From contig OZ005697.1 in the NCBI GenBank assembly GCA_963930775.1, forward strand, positions 7,338,292 to 7,402,291: a stretch of DNA of 64,000 nt, in the 5' to 3' direction. This document shows positions 1 to 12,276 of this stretch, one piece after another. The notes beneath the pieces were generated by a model. That model had not been told where the DNA came from. It was given only the letters and a program-made list of their open reading frames with translations, and searched no databases. Made by a program: the position numbers and the translations under genes. The stretch is from Cliona cf. orientalis. Taxonomy: Eukaryota; Porifera; Demospongiae; Clionaida; Clionaidae. Within the stretch, counting starts at the first letter, position 1. Every line of letters begins with the position of its first letter.

Positions 1-1327
1 TCAACTGTTAAAATTTGTGGGCGATTCAGCAGAACAGGGACACTGTGTGGTCAGTGTGCACCTGGACTCAGTCCATTTGTCCTGTCATACAATCTGAGCT
101 GTGTTGAGTGTCCAGAAGGAAATAAGAATTGGTGGAAGTTTGTCTTAGCTGGATTTGGTCCACTCACATTCTTCTACATATTCATTGTAGTGTTTAACAT
201 CAATGTCACCTCATCACGTCTTCATGGGGTGGTCTTGTTCAGTCAAGCTATTACAATGCCAGCTTTAGCTCGTATCCTTCTCTTGACATTTGTGACTCGA
301 CCTGATATTTTGAAAGTTGTAAAGTTAGCATTTCCACTTTATAGCTTTTGGAATCTCAACTTTTTTCGTACGATAATTCCAGATAGCTATTTGTATGAAT
401 GTTAGTACATTACAAGCTCTTGCTTTGGACTATGCCATTGCTGGTTATCCATTATTCCTCATTACAGTTTCATATGTACTTATTGTACTTTATGATCGTG
501 ATATAGGACTCTTAGTATATATGTGGAGGCCATTTCATAAGGTATTTGGTATCTTTAAGAGAAACTGGGACATCCGTACTTCAATAATAGATTCATTTAC
601 AACATTCTTTTTGCTTTCTTATGTGAAAGTTCTGAGTGTGTCTAGTGATCTGCTTATTTATGTTCGTATTCACAGTTTAGATGGCAAGAGTTCAACACGG
701 CTTTTCTATGATCCAACATTGCATTACTTTGGTGAGAGACATTTACCATACGCTATTCTTGCTCTGATCTTTCTTGCAGCATTTGTTGTTCTTCCTACTC
801 TTGTATTGACTCTTTATCCATTTCAGTTTTTTCATAAGTTTCTTTCACTTTTCCCCTTACGCTGGCACTTTCTTCATGCTTTTGTTGACTCATTTCAGGG
901 CTGTTATAAAGACGGTACTGAACCAGGGTCTGTCGACTGTCGCTATTTTGCACAATTGGGTCTGTTTTTTAGGCTTACCCTTTTTGTCATCGATGCACTA
1001 ACGCTTACCTCCATGTTCTTTGTTTATGCAGCAGTAGCAAGTACATTGTGGCTAGCATTAATAATCAACGTAAACCCCTTTAAGAAACATGTGTCTTCAT
1101 ACTTACTAACAGATTCGATGTTTCTTATGTTTATAAGCATGTTCTACATTTCTGTTCTTGGAATTAATGTTGGAAGTATGGAACAACATACCTACCTGCC
1201 ACTTATAAACATCTTTGTTATGTTATCCCCATTTGCTGCTATGCTTTATATCCTGTATGTTATGCTGCACTGGATGTACTCTCGAAGAAGGTGGGGAAAA
1301 GAACTCTTCAGAACAGTTTTACTATGA
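1..1327 (+). pseudogene. A-type multipass membrane protein, copy A1 (5' cut by window edge, frameshifted)
   Basis: Base 1 is already inside the ectodomain, reading STVKICGRF and then the GTLCGQCAPG cysteine cluster and NWWKF membrane entry. The protein aligns with A3 (39,514-41,241) almost residue for residue. Near position 391 four extra bases (gcta) after the IIPD codons shift the frame, so the first frame stops at 405 and the rest, including SFQGCYKDGTEPG, is open in another frame from 395 to 1327. The C-terminal tail also differs from A3 by a small insertion after ELFRT. It is most likely a recently broken gene; a sequencing or assembly error at one site is the alternative. The first part lies outside the window. 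Confidence 0.8.
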
Positions 1328-3640
1328 AACTTTATAGCGGTATTTAAAGAGTAGCTATGCATAAAACACCACGGCACGCATTGATCAGTAATAATTATTA
1401 ATGAGTACTTTGTCACTGACATGCTCTGTTTAGATTACGATACTAACCCATCGATATTTAATTTTGTTGTATTACATCAAAATTATGGTAGTTAAGATTT
1501 ATACCCATGCATTGTGAATACTGAAAATAGAATACATAATGTACTAGTAGTCAATAATTATTGTATTGTATGTGTGCAGCTGTACATGTGATCAAGTGTA
1601 GCTATATACGCACACCATCATTAGTGATACATGAATGATACAATATGCAAGTTGATAAATTACATTAACTGGGCTGATAGCTATAGCATCTACCTAGAAA
1701 TCTGATCGAGAGTTTATTATACTCTTGCTAATGAACATGTATCTATCTGATGTTGCTTGACAAACATGACGTTGAGTGTTAGTATAATATTTTACGTAGC
1801 TATGTTTATCTGTCACTTTGATCTGATTTGTACAATACATTCGTAAGAGTAGTCACTAGATAATTGTCACCACATGTTGGAACTACAACTGTGATTGAGT
1901 TCACACAATATGCCATTTTGTTTATCAGCCCTCACCTCAAAGCGTAGATGGAGGGTTACTGTAATCGTTAGTGATATTTGTCCGTCCGTCAGTCCCGGAC
2001 CTCCTTTGTTAAATGGTAAGTGTCATCGGAGAGAAAGACTTATTAATAATAGGTATGCATTCAAGGAGAATAGTGGTCATATTATGTCCTACTCATGCAG
2101 TAGTGTAGTAGTAGCTATGCAGCTGTTGCCAGTCTGTGTTTCCAACCTCAGCTACATGGGTCTACATGTGTACTATTGGTCCAATCGTTTTTTGTTGTTA
2201 GACTTTGTGAGTGACCGATCAGTAATATGGCACTTTTTTGTCTTATGAGGTTTGGTAGCATGGTAGCAACCAGATATCCAAGTCTACTTCATGCGTTATA
2301 CTTGATCCAACAACAAATCATAATATGGCACTATGTCATGGCAGTAACAATACTAGAGCTCTGTAGAGCACATACCCTGCGCGCACATTATGTAATCTAT
2401 AGATTTACTTTTGGTAGCTACATGGCTATAATTTTGTAAACTTCAGAGAAATAGAAATCAGTACTGCTTAGCCTACTGGAGGTTCCGGTGACACTTGAAA
2501 AAGCGCTCTCTGCACCCAGACCTAGCCCAGACTAGGAAGATATGAATTTCTATCTAATCCGTGTAATTATTAATTTTAATAACAGTGAGGTCTTTATAGG
2601 TACTCTTTTCAGCTTGGTGCAAACAAGCATCGGTGGATGCATATTGCTAATGGATATGTTTATAAAAGCATTGCATTAATTTTGTGACTGCAGATAGTAT
2701 GAGTGTAATAGGCACTATTCCATGCATGCAGGCAGTCTTATGCACAATACTTGTTAGTTTTGTGGCATGCAGTGTAATACCGCGATAGACTAAATAAACA
2801 ATAATGCACCCCCGTTCATCACTGTAGCTATAAATGTCCCCCCCCCCCTTAACTTGGACTTTCACAATTTGTGCCACTAAAGCGATCAATACAGGTGCAC
2901 AGTATTAGGTACAAAACATGCATGAATACAAAGTTGAAAAATGGTCCGGGTAGGATACAAATCGTTAGCAGAGCTTAATTGGCCAGTATCATGGTCGTGG
3001 CATTAATTGTGTTTTGACAATAATATTTTCTATGAAGTTTATTTTGTGTCAAAATAATGATACTCAATGTGACCTGCAAACAACAATGTAACCTCCTAAC
3101 TTCAGTTTTTACTGAATGTGAAAATTTGTGCAAATTTTGATGCAATGTGACCCCCAAACATGAATATAATCTGCAAACATAAGCTTAGAATGAATGTAGC
3201 ATTTTGGGCCATCTCTGCTGTGAAATTCACTGCAAATTTTTCTAAATTTTGAGTTGACATTTAGCAAACTTTAATGATCTTTCATGTAAACTTCAATGCC
3301 TCTCATAAAAACTTTGTGTAAACATCAATATGAAATTCCATGCAAACTCTTATGTGAACTTTCATGCAAACTTTATTGTGATATTGAATAAATTGAAGAA
3401 TGAAGTAGGGATGGCAGGATCAAAAAGTACACAAACATGAGATAATCGTATCTACTATACATCCCCACGCTTGCTTTTCTTGACTATTATGCACCTATTA
3501 ATATCGATGTGTTTCAAGGGTTGTTGCGGTACGTGGGAGATATTTAGGTTCTTCCCTAGTTGTCATAATGGTTCGAGTTTATCAGTTTTGATTCAATCAC
3601 ATTATTACTGGTTATTTTGTACCCCTCAATAAGCAAGCAT
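1328..3640. other. A-type downstream flank and AT-rich spacer without genes
   Basis: No supportable gene. Bases from about 1,852 to 2,180 are one of four copies of a block that follows every A gene (others near 13,020, 41,925 and 52,165). At about 2,350-2,390 there is a short match to the left end of the insertion at 12,277. A C run lies near 2,838. From 3,000 to 3,390 the sequence is a degenerate AT-rich array of phrases like tgcaaactttcatg. Short open frames here have no family resemblance. Confidence 0.6.
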
Positions 3641-4655
3641 ACATTGTATTATATACAATGCATGAATTTTTAAGTGTTAGGGACACTTAATCAGTTATAG
3701 AAATATTAGGTGGAGGAACTGCAAGTTGAGAATGGCCTGGATAACTTTCTTTGACATGAATTAATGATTTGTGATAAATGATCAAGGTAAAAGTTTGCAT
3801 GGCCTCCAGTACTGGAAATGTCAGTGCCCCAATGCAATGCACCAATCACTATTGAAGGAGTGTGGTAAAGTTTGCTTTGTGGATAAGAGATTGTAGCACA
3901 AACAACTGCCAAATGGTGATGTAGACATGACATTGTAGAAAATAAACCAGGTCCTGTGATAGAGATAATTATTATTGAAATGTTGACTGTGTTTTCTGCA
4001 TATTATTATCATTACTCTAAGTGACCTGTATTCTTATTTTCATGTTACTGGATGTTGAATTGATTTCTCAGTAACTGTTTGCATAATTGGCTATATAACG
4101 TAAAACGTTGCATATGAAATTTGCCTCACAATAATAGCTGTTGCGTTCTTTGTATAACCATGAATTCGAGTTAACTGAGACTCACCTGCATACTTTCATA
4201 CTGTGACATGTACTGAACTAGCACAGAAACGTTACAATACATAACGCAGGGAGCCTAGAACAATAGAGCCTGCATGCTTGCACAGGGCGCTCTAAAATTA
4301 AAGTAAACGAATTACAATATAGGAAAAGAATATTATAGAAACAGGAAGTAAACATGAAAAACATAACAAGAGCCATAAATATTATGCTTGCTTACATGCA
4401 TGAGGCTTTTATAATATTGAAACTAGCTAGCTGTAGTAGTAGGTTTATGCAACATACTTCTTCCCAAAAATTTTACCATGTTTGTTCAATCAGATACCGA
4501 GGCTACTATTTATTTCATCGCCCGAGTTTGTTTGAGAGTGTCAACCAGTACTTCAGGAGGTGTGGCAACTAATGGACTGCATGATCGAGCAAATACAATA
4601 GTCTGGAGTTGCTAACTATAATATTATATGCTTTAGTTTCGCAATTATAATCATT
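3641..4655 (+). other. upstream module of B-type genes
   Basis: This non-coding stretch resembles sequence upstream of the other B genes (about 17,890-18,060 plus 18,490-18,830, and 46,230-47,120) and a block at 34,880-35,640. It should hold the promoter and 5' UTR of B1. No TATA box or other site can be named with confidence. Confidence 0.5.
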
Positions 4656-6371
4656 ATGTGGATTCTGATACAAAAATCCTTTCATCTACAGTGTCTATTT
4701 GGAATTATACTAGTATCTTCTAATTTGTATGTTCTTCATGGTATTGAGGATTCTAACATTAATCATGGTTTTGGCGAGAATTATTCGCACGTCACTGTTT
4801 CCTTGGAATGCACCACAGATAGCTCCTGTCCAACGTGGAACTACTGTAGCTCAGGGCATTGCCAGTGCGGAGAGAGTCATCATGACATTATTCAGTGTAA
4901 AGGTGAGAACAACATCTCAGGTGTTTTGGATTGCAGTTGTGTGACCTATGATGAAGCTACTGGGAGCACATTTGTTGGTGAATGTTTTTTCAATTGTGTG
5001 AATAATATTAACATACACGTAGATCGAGTCTACCACATTTTACCGAGGAAACCAATGGAGTTAGTGAACCATTCTGTGTGTAGTTGGTTCAACAGAAAGG
5101 GGATGCTCTGTGGTGAGTGTGAGGATGGCTTTAATCCTTTTGTTCTCTCCTATAATTTTAGCTGTGTTAACTGTACAGATGGTTACAAAAACTGGTGGAA
5201 GTTTTCTTTGATTGTGTTTGCTCCTGTGACTTTCTTTTATTTGTTTATAGTTATCTTCCAAATCAACGTGACATCTTCTCATCTTCATGGAGTGGTCTGG
5301 TTTAGCCAGACTATCTCCATGCCACCTCTAATGCGGTTTGTGATGGTTAAGTTGGCAAAAGGTTATCCACATGTGTTAACAGTAATTCGAGCTTTTGCAC
5401 CACTGTATAGTGTATGGAACTTAGATTTACTTCGTTCTGTTATTCCAGACACTTGTCTTAATGTGAGTCCTTTACAAGCCTTAGCATTAGAGTATGTGGT
5501 TGCATTTTATCCATTGGTTCTTGTCTTTCTTTCTTATTGTATGATAGTGTTCTATGAGGCTAAGGTCACACCTATACGTATCATTTGGACACCATTTCGT
5601 AAATTTTTTACTCTTTTTCGTAAGACATGGGATGTCCGCACATCACTTATTGATTCATTTGCTTCTATCTATCTTCTATCGTATGTCAAGATTTTGAATG
5701 TATCTATAGATCTGTTGATTCCCATAAAAATTTACAAACTCAATTCAAATGCTGTTATATATGGCCTTTATTATGTGCCAAGTGTCCCATATTTTGGTAG
5801 TCATCATCTACCTTATGCCACATTGGCTTTAGCGCTGCTTTTTTTGTTTGTTGGTGTGCCAAATGTGATTCTTTTGCTCTATCCTTTTCAGTTTTTTCAA
5901 AAGTTTTTGACAATCTTTTCAATCAATTGGTATTCTCTTCGCATTTATGTCGACTCCTTTCAAGGTTGCTACAAAGATGGAACTGAACCTGGTACATTTG
6001 ACTATCGTTGGTTTTCGGCACTAATGCTGCTTACCAGGCCTATCTATTTCGTTATCTATGGTTTAACTCTGTCAATGATGAGTTTTACTTATGGACTCAT
6101 CTTTGTTGCCACAGTTTTGATACTTCTTATTAATATTCAGCCATATAAAAAGACCGCTGTCCGCTATCCTTCCACTGACACCACTTTTTTCATCTTGCTT
6201 GCTCTGTGTTTGTCAGGTATTCTTGGTATGGACTTGTCCACTATTGAAAGATGCATATATAGCCTAATTTCGGTTATCATTTGTGTCATATCAGTATGTG
6301 TTCCCCTCTTCTATATTACCTTTTTCATCTTCTCCTGGCTAATCAAGACAAAGAGACGGAACAAAGATTGA
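4656..6371 (+). CDS. B-type multipass membrane protein B1, 571 aa
   Basis: Single uninterrupted exon. Residues 1-29 form a hydrophobic signal peptide. An EGF-like cysteine region follows (SSCPTWNYCSSGHCQCG near residue 60), then a second cysteine cluster ending in NWWKF at about residue 180, where the first membrane segment starts. Eight or nine hydrophobic segments run to the KTKRRNKD tail. Several N-x-S/T sites suggest a glycosylated ectodomain. The shared loop reads SFQGCYKDGTEPGTFDY, with Tyr where most copies have Cys. The start is chosen because this Met opens the signal peptide and aligns with B4. The family is not one I can name. The protein is probably a plasma-membrane receptor- or channel-like protein of unknown function; that role is inference from topology only. 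It opens the first B-A-A' unit. Confidence 0.9.
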   Translation: MWILIQKSFHLQCLFGIILVSSNLYVLHGIEDSNINHGFGENYSHVTVSLECTTDSSCPTWNYCSSGHCQCGESHHDIIQCKGENNISGVLDCSCVTYDEATGSTFVGECFFNCVNNINIHVDRVYHILPRKPMELVNHSVCSWFNRKGMLCGECEDGFNPFVLSYNFSCVNCTDGYKNWWKFSLIVFAPVTFFYLFIVIFQINVTSSHLHGVVWFSQTISMPPLMRFVMVKLAKGYPHVLTVIRAFAPLYSVWNLDLLRSVIPDTCLNVSPLQALALEYVVAFYPLVLVFLSYCMIVFYEAKVTPIRIIWTPFRKFFTLFRKTWDVRTSLIDSFASIYLLSYVKILNVSIDLLIPIKIYKLNSNAVIYGLYYVPSVPYFGSHHLPYATLALALLFLFVGVPNVILLLYPFQFFQKFLTIFSINWYSLRIYVDSFQGCYKDGTEPGTFDYRWFSALMLLTRPIYFVIYGLTLSMMSFTYGLIFVATVLILLINIQPYKKTAVRYPSTDTTFFILLALCLSGILGMDLSTIERCIYSLISVIICVISVCVPLFYITFFIFSWLIKTKRRNKD

Positions 6372-6957
6372 TTTCTTTTAAATTATCAGTTTGTAAACAA
6401 ATTATGAGCTACAAGTTTATAATAATATAGTAGTGTAGTATTACAAATACTGTTCTAATTCCATTATGTCATACATTATAATATCGAGTATACAGAGATG
6501 AATTTCATTCAGAAAACAATTATTGAAAGTAAAATTAGAATGTCATGTGTATGATATTAACATGGGCATTGTTTTTAATATTGCATGTTGTCGATACCAC
6601 GTAATGTTCCAGTTATGCTCTCAGAACTATTGATTATTAAGTGGTATGTATTAATTATTGATGATGTAATGTTGTGTAATACATATTGAGTTCCTCATAC
6701 TATTCAGTGTGTATGATCATGAAGTGTCTGACCAGTTGAGTTTTGTTACCTATGTCTTTGTATTTGTAGCTACCTTCTTCTAAATAAAATATTATTAATT
6801 GACTATTTAGCGATCTAAAGACCCAGAAGCGATAATCGTGTAGCTAACAACAAGGAATACATAACATTTTAAGCTATGATAGTGCATAAGTACATATACC
6901 TCAATTTATGGTTGTGTATTAGCTATGTATAATTGCTGCATGTACTGATAATCAATA
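6372..6957. other. AT-rich spacer between convergent B1 and the C-type pseudogene
   Basis: No gene or repeat with clear boundaries. Several AATAAA-like hexamers occur on the plus strand (for example near 6,783), which could serve B1 mRNA 3' ends. Confidence 0.4.
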
Positions 6958-8087
6958 TTATACACTCTTGTCTATGTGTTCAGTTCCATACTGTGATAAA
7001 TTAACATTTCTAAGGAGTGGTTCATCGTGGTCCATCCGATGTGGCAGCAATTCACTAACATCAGAGTCTTGAGGTTGATCCTTAGTATGCCATAATTGGC
7101 AATGATGAAAGCACTTCTTGAAACACCTTTGAAATAGGCTTTGTGAATGCATCCATTTGATCACTAAACCTGTGATGTAGAACAGTGGTAGGATACAGAC
7201 TACTGTAGATAGAATTATGGAAAATGTCACAATTGATGCCTGCACGAAGGCAGTACCGAGGCACGTAACAATTGAAAGCGACGTGATGAGGTCAAGAATG
7301 AGTAAAGCATGGATTGAGTTATATATTCCAAACTGTTTCTTAAATGGCCTAATCATAACAATCAGCATGACAAGACACAGCAAAAATATTGGTGCGATGT
7401 TATAAAATCCCTCTCTGAGCAAAGCATAGACGACAAAGAGAGTGATGCAAATAAGCAAATACAGACCAGAAAAGAACCGACAGTCACGAGTGCCTTCAGT
7501 GCCATCTTTGTAGTAACCTTGGTAAGAGTCTAAGCAGATTCGAAGGGCCGGCCACTTTGCTGTACACCCTCGGAAGCACCTGAGGGGATGTAGTAAAGCA
7601 AAGAGAAGTGGCAGGATGTTGAACAGGAGGGTTATTACGATTGCTAGTATGGCATACGGGAGATGATCTCTGCCAAACACTCTATTGTAGCATCATAGAA
7701 TAGGACATAGCTTCCAGTATTGCCGTTTGGATCATATGCTCTTGTGTAAATCAATAAATCAAAAGAAACGCTTAGAAATTTACCATGATATGAGAGAAGA
7801 AGAAATGTACCAAAAACATTTAAAATAGAAGATTTGATGTTCACAGTGTCAGTAATTGACTTGAGACATTTTTTGAATGGTTTCCATATCCAAACCAGTG
7901 GCCACAAGCGTCTGTCATAAAGATCAACCAAAATGTATATGAACACAATAAGAAACAAGGGATAGAGGGCTATGATGTAATCCAAGGCAAGAACTTGAAG
8001 TGTGTTGATTTTTAGGCAATTATCTGGCAATAGCGTACGAAAGAAATCCAGATTCCATATGCCATAGCTATATTGCAAAAAACACAC
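6958..8087 (-). pseudogene. C-type divergent family member, 5'-truncated and frameshifted
   Basis: Clearly related to A and B (WNLDFFRTLLPDNCL, LALDYIIALYPLFLI, HLPYAIL, DSYQGYYKDGTEGTRDCRFF) but much more diverged, with a longer cytoplasmic tail containing SELLPHRMDHDEPLL. The ectodomain and first two membrane segments are missing: homology starts at YGIWNLDFF. Near 7,675 one base appears to be missing, so the protein is split into a 147-residue frame (7,644-8,087) and a 240-residue frame (6,958-7,680). The sequence just before YGIWNLDFF reads ttttttgcaatatag, which resembles a 3' splice site, so this copy may descend from an intron-bearing ancestor. No upstream exon is visible on the minus strand up to 9.5 kb. 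Confidence 0.75.
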
Positions 8088-8263
8088 GAATCAAGTAGCC
8101 ATAAAATGGATGCATGTTGAGTTCTGAGTTAAGCCAGAGGAGGTAGGACACGCTTGACCTTTGGCTAATAGTTCACTAATTAAATCGCTAGTATAGGCTT
8201 TTGTGAAGGTTTTTAGAGAATATCGTTGTGTTTTTTGAACTCAGCGCTATTGATTTAGTGGGG

Positions 8264-8380
8264 GAGCCCCTCTTAGTTAGCACTATTAGAGCAATTTTTA
8301 GGTCTTTGGAATGATTAGCCGCTTTGATTAACATTCCAAAGACCTAAAAATTGCTCTACAGTGCTAACAAAGAGGGGCTT
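8264..8380. repeat. long stem-loop (50-bp arms, 18-base loop)
   Basis: Left arm 8,264-8,313 and right arm 8,332-8,380 are inverted copies with about four differences, sharing gagcaatttttaggtctttg and its complement. It is either a short foldback MITE or a structured transcript. No target duplication was identified. Confidence 0.75.
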
Positions 8381-8633
8381 AGTACCTACATGCATAATAG
8401 CTAGCTATCATTCACTTTTATAATATTATATCAAGTCTGCTATAATAATATTATTTTTCATTATTCTTGTATATATCTGATTCAGTATTTGTTACTAACA
8501 ACTACTGAATCACATTTAACTTCCTTTGAAGCTGAATTTCAGCTTACTACAAAATATTACTACTTAAAAGTCTAGCTTAAAAACAAGAACAACTGTCAAC
8601 AAGGAAATTGAAAACTGCATGACACTCTATTAC

Positions 8634-8851
8634 AGTGCCTCCAAGTATACGGATTTATCAGTATTTTTACTGAATTCTGACCATAAATACTGATAAAATT
8701 GCAAAAATAATACTGAAAACTGGGGGAATTTAGTACATACATCATATATGGGGTTCTTTGTCAAATACTGAAAAATACTGAAAACGCATGCAAAATACTG
8801 AAAAATGGGAATATTTATACTGAAAGATAGGAGAACAGCTTGGAGGCACTG
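8634..8851. mobile_element. MITE with CAGTGCCTCCAAG terminal inverted repeats
   Basis: Ends CAGTGCCTCCAAG and CTTGGAGGCACTG are perfect inverted repeats flanked by CTATTA on both sides (8,628-8,633 and 8,852-8,857). The interior has several copies of the phrase aatactgaaaa. The CAGTG end resembles hAT elements, but the duplication seen is 6 bp rather than 8. There is no coding capacity. Confidence 0.75.
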
Positions 8852-8993
8852 CTATTATATTATACATGTATACTGACATCCAGTATTAATAACTGCCTCA
8901 TTGCATCAGTGAATATCAGTGAATATCAGCATCAATTACAAGAAATAGTATAATATCGTGTGTACTCAAAAAGCATACACAACCAAAAAGAAT

Positions 8994-9080
8994 AGGGGTG
9001 TAGAAGCTGAGATATTGATATATTCTAGAACAACAAAAATCCATTTCTAGGACATCAATATCTCACCTTCTACACCCCCT
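8994..9080. repeat. short foldback element (26-bp arms)
   Basis: Arms 8,994-9,019 and 9,054-9,080 pair almost perfectly (ggtgtagaag at the outer end, gagatattgat at the inner end). It is probably a small MITE. The outer GGGTGTAG resembles the end of the element at 41,405. Confidence 0.6.
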
Positions 9081-9591
9081 ACAGACGTGAAACTTGCACC
9101 AAAGTGTCTATCTTTCCAAGTACTATACATTTATGGGGATACAGGAAAAAAAATCTAAAAATAAAAATTTACCCCTCTTGTTTTGAAAATGTGTTCTTTA
9201 GAAAGAACTCATTGAGAGGATTACAATGCAGCTATAATATTTTCCCCTTACATATCCTCTATGGAGTTGGAGAAAAAACGTCTGCAAATTTCCGGGAAGA
9301 CCACCTTTTTATGCATGCATAATACTTGCTATTCAAAGTGACATACGCCCATGTGATATTGTTAGGAGTTGTGCAAACTGAAAATGTTTTGAATTACTAT
9401 GAAAAATAGCAGTGGTTCCCAAACATAGCAGTACTATCACCTCTGTCTTATCAAATGATCAACAGCAGTGCAATAATATTATTATTAGAGCATAAACTAA
9501 TATGATATAAGTTTACAATAGCAACAGTTACTGGATAGAGAGTGACATGAGTGAGTGAAATAGATGGTAGCGTATAAGTAAAGTCAAAATT
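9081..9591 (+). other. A-type upstream flank of A2
   Basis: From about 9,350 the sequence matches the flank upstream of A3 (39,300-39,513) and A4, including gttaggagttgtgcaaactg and gcagtggttcccaaacatag. It presumably carries the A-type promoter. No other gene is seen. Confidence 0.5.
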
Positions 9592-11329
9592 ATGTATTCT
9601 ATAGCTATTAAGTGCAGAGTGACTTTCATTCTACTAACATATAGCCTAACTGCCATTGCATCTGTTAGTGATAAAAACTGTTGAGGCTTATTGTAACTAC
9701 ACTGCTGAAGTTAACAGCTACACATGTAAGGATGACAGCAACTGTCCAACATGGTTCTACTGCAACACTGAAACCGGTAAGTGTCAGTGTGGAAAAGGTT
9801 ACGACAGAATGATAGCATGTGATGAAGCCACAGGAAGAGCTGCTGTGTCCAACTGCCACTGTGTGACCTATGATAATGTCACCAATGAAACTCAGGTTGG
9901 TTCTTGCTACTATAACTGTGAGAACACTGCCCACAAAACTCTTTACGATAGAGTCTATCATCCACTGCCTATTGACCCTAAAAAATCAACTTCTAAAGTT
10001 TGTGGGCGATTTAACAGAACAGGGACACTGTGTGGTCAGTGTGCACCTGGACTCAGTCCGTTTGTCCTCTCATACAATCTGAGCTGTGTTGAGTGTCCAG
10101 ATGGAAATAAGAATTGGTGGAAGTTTGTCTTAGCTGGATTTGGTCCTCTCACATTCTTCTACATATTCATTGTAGTGTTTAACATCAATATCACCTCATC
10201 ACGTCTAAATGGGGTTGTCTTATTTAGTCAAGCTATTACAATGCCAGCTTTAGCTCGTATCCTTCTCTTGACATTTGTGACTCGACCTGATATTTTGAAA
10301 GTTGTAAAGTTAGCATTTCCACTTTATAGCTTTTGGAATCTCGACTTTTTTCGTACGATAATTCCAGATATTTGTATGAATATTAGTACATTACGAGCTC
10401 TTGCCTTGGACTATGCCATTGCTGCTTATCCATTATTCCTCATTACAGTTTCATATGCCCTGATTATACTTTATGATCGTGATATAGGACTTTTAATACG
10501 TATTTGGAGGCCATTTCGTAAAGTATTTGGAACTTTTAAGAGAAACTGGGACATCCGTACATCAGTAATAGATTCATTTACGACTTTCTTTTTGCTTTCT
10601 TATGTGAAAGTTCTGAGTGTGTCAAGTGATCTGCTTATTTATGTTCATATTCACAGTTTAGATGGCAAGAGTTCAACACAGCTTTTCTATGATCCAACAT
10701 TGCATTACTTTGGTGAGAAACATTTACCATACGCTATTCTTGCTCTGATCTTTCTTGCAGCATTTGTTGTTCTTCCTACTCTTGTATTGACTCTTTATCC
10801 ATTTCAGTTCTTTCATAAGTTTCTTTCACTTTTCCCCTTACGCTGGCACTTTCTTCATGCTTTTGTTGACTCATTTCAGGGCTGTTATAAAGACGGTACT
10901 GAACCAGGGTCTGTCGACTGTCGCTATTTTGCACAATTGGGTCTGTTTTTTAGGCTTGCCTTTTTTATCATCTATGCACTAACGCTTACTTCCATGTTCT
11001 TTATTTATGCAGCCGTAGCAAGTACATTGTGGCTAGCATTTATAATCAGTGTAAACCCCTTTAAGAAACATGTATCTTCATACTTACTAACAGATTCGAT
11101 GTTTCTTATGTTTATAAGCATGTTCTACATTTCTGTTCTTGGAATTAATGTTGGAAGTATGGAACAACATACCTACCTTCCACTCATAAACATCTTTGTT
11201 ATGTTTTCTCCATTTGCTGCTATGCTTTATGTTCTGTACGTTATGCTGCACTGGATGTACTCTCGAAGAAGATGGGGAAAAGAACTCTTCAGAACTATGA
11301 AACTTTTTAAAGATTATAGCAGTGTTTAA
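9592..11329 (+). CDS. A-type multipass membrane protein A2; signal peptide out of frame
   Basis: The body from about 9,656 to 11,329 is a clean open frame with the ectodomain (CNYTAEVNSYTC onward), NWWKF, the membrane segments and SFQGCYKDGTEPGSVDC, ending GKELFRTMKLFKDYSSV. The family's normal start, MYSIAIKCRV, begins at 9,592. After SVSDK the sequence reads aactgttgagg where a related fragment at about 21,140 (minus strand) reads atcggtgagg. The one extra base puts the signal peptide in another frame, which ends at a TGA. Without it the body has no ATG before the ectodomain. Likely a very recent pseudogene or a sequence error; otherwise identity to A3 is high throughout. Confidence 0.75.
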
Positions 11330-11574
11330 AGAGTAGCTATGCATAAAACACCATGGTGCACATTGATCAGTAGCTAATAATAATTATTTTGTTATTGAAA
11401 TACGCTCTTTAGATCATGATATTAATCCATCGATACCTTTTTCGTTGCATGATATCAAAAATATGGTAGTTAAGATTTAAACCCATGCATCAATTCATGA
11501 ATTCTGAAAAGAGAATGTGATCAAATGTGTATACGCATACAAGTTGACACCGTTACTATATTATACATGAATGA

Positions 11575-12064
11575 ACCCTTGACCACATCCCCAGTGGCTG
11601 TACAGTTCTAATGGTGCATGTGGTAAAGGTCGTCAATACACACATCGATGTCAGGGCCTCAATCGTAAAGATGGAGTCTAAGATCAACTTTCGACTTCGA
11701 GTTTCGATGCCTCTATCAAAGGAGATGAACTCGACAGCACAGTACAGCTTCCGAACTTCAGATCGGTCGTGGCATGACGCGTGCTATAAATAGCGCAAGG
11801 CTAGCTTTATTTATCCACAGGATTACGTCAGCCAAGAGAACGCGTGAAGTTCGGCCGGCATTACTTGTCGGAGAAAGTAGCACTCAGCTTTTAATGTATT
11901 CGCTGGATATGTATGTAAGTTAATATATGATTCTGTGGATTTTCAGGTCTCAGAAGTGTTCTGTAAAGGCTCTGAATTTTAGCGCTATGACGACATAGGT
12001 TACATCATAATTACATCATAATTACCTAATAACCGCAAAAAAGTAAGTTTATACTGGGGATGTA
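11575..12064. mobile_element. 490-bp non-coding insertion with short inverted ends
   Basis: The A3 and A4 downstream flanks read catgaatgatacaatatg. Here the same site is split, with ATGA on both sides (11,571-11,574 and 12,065-12,068). The insert carries ACATCCCCAGT near its left end and ACTGGGGATGT near its right end. It is more GC-rich than its surroundings. A 60-residue open frame inside has no recognisable relation. Confidence 0.65.
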
Positions 12065-12276
12065 ATGATACAATATGCAAGTTGATGAATTATATTAACT
12101 GGACTGATAGCTAATGCATCTAGCCATGCAGGCATCTGATCGAGAGTTTATTATACACTTACTAATGAACATGTAGCTATCTGATGTCGCTTGACAAACA
12201 TGATGTTGACCATTTGTATATTTTACGTAGCTAGCTATATTTATCTGTCACTTTGATTTGTATAATACATTCATAA

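Noticed and set aside
4656-6371. Calling the family TRP or polycystin channels
   Set aside because: Only general resemblance in hydrophobic layout; no pore or TRP-box motif found.
9665-9961. 98-codon antisense frame over the A ectodomain, repeated opposite A'1, A'2 and A'3
   Set aside because: It is the complement of the cysteine-rich region and follows it wherever that is conserved; no family of its own, no sign of independent constraint.
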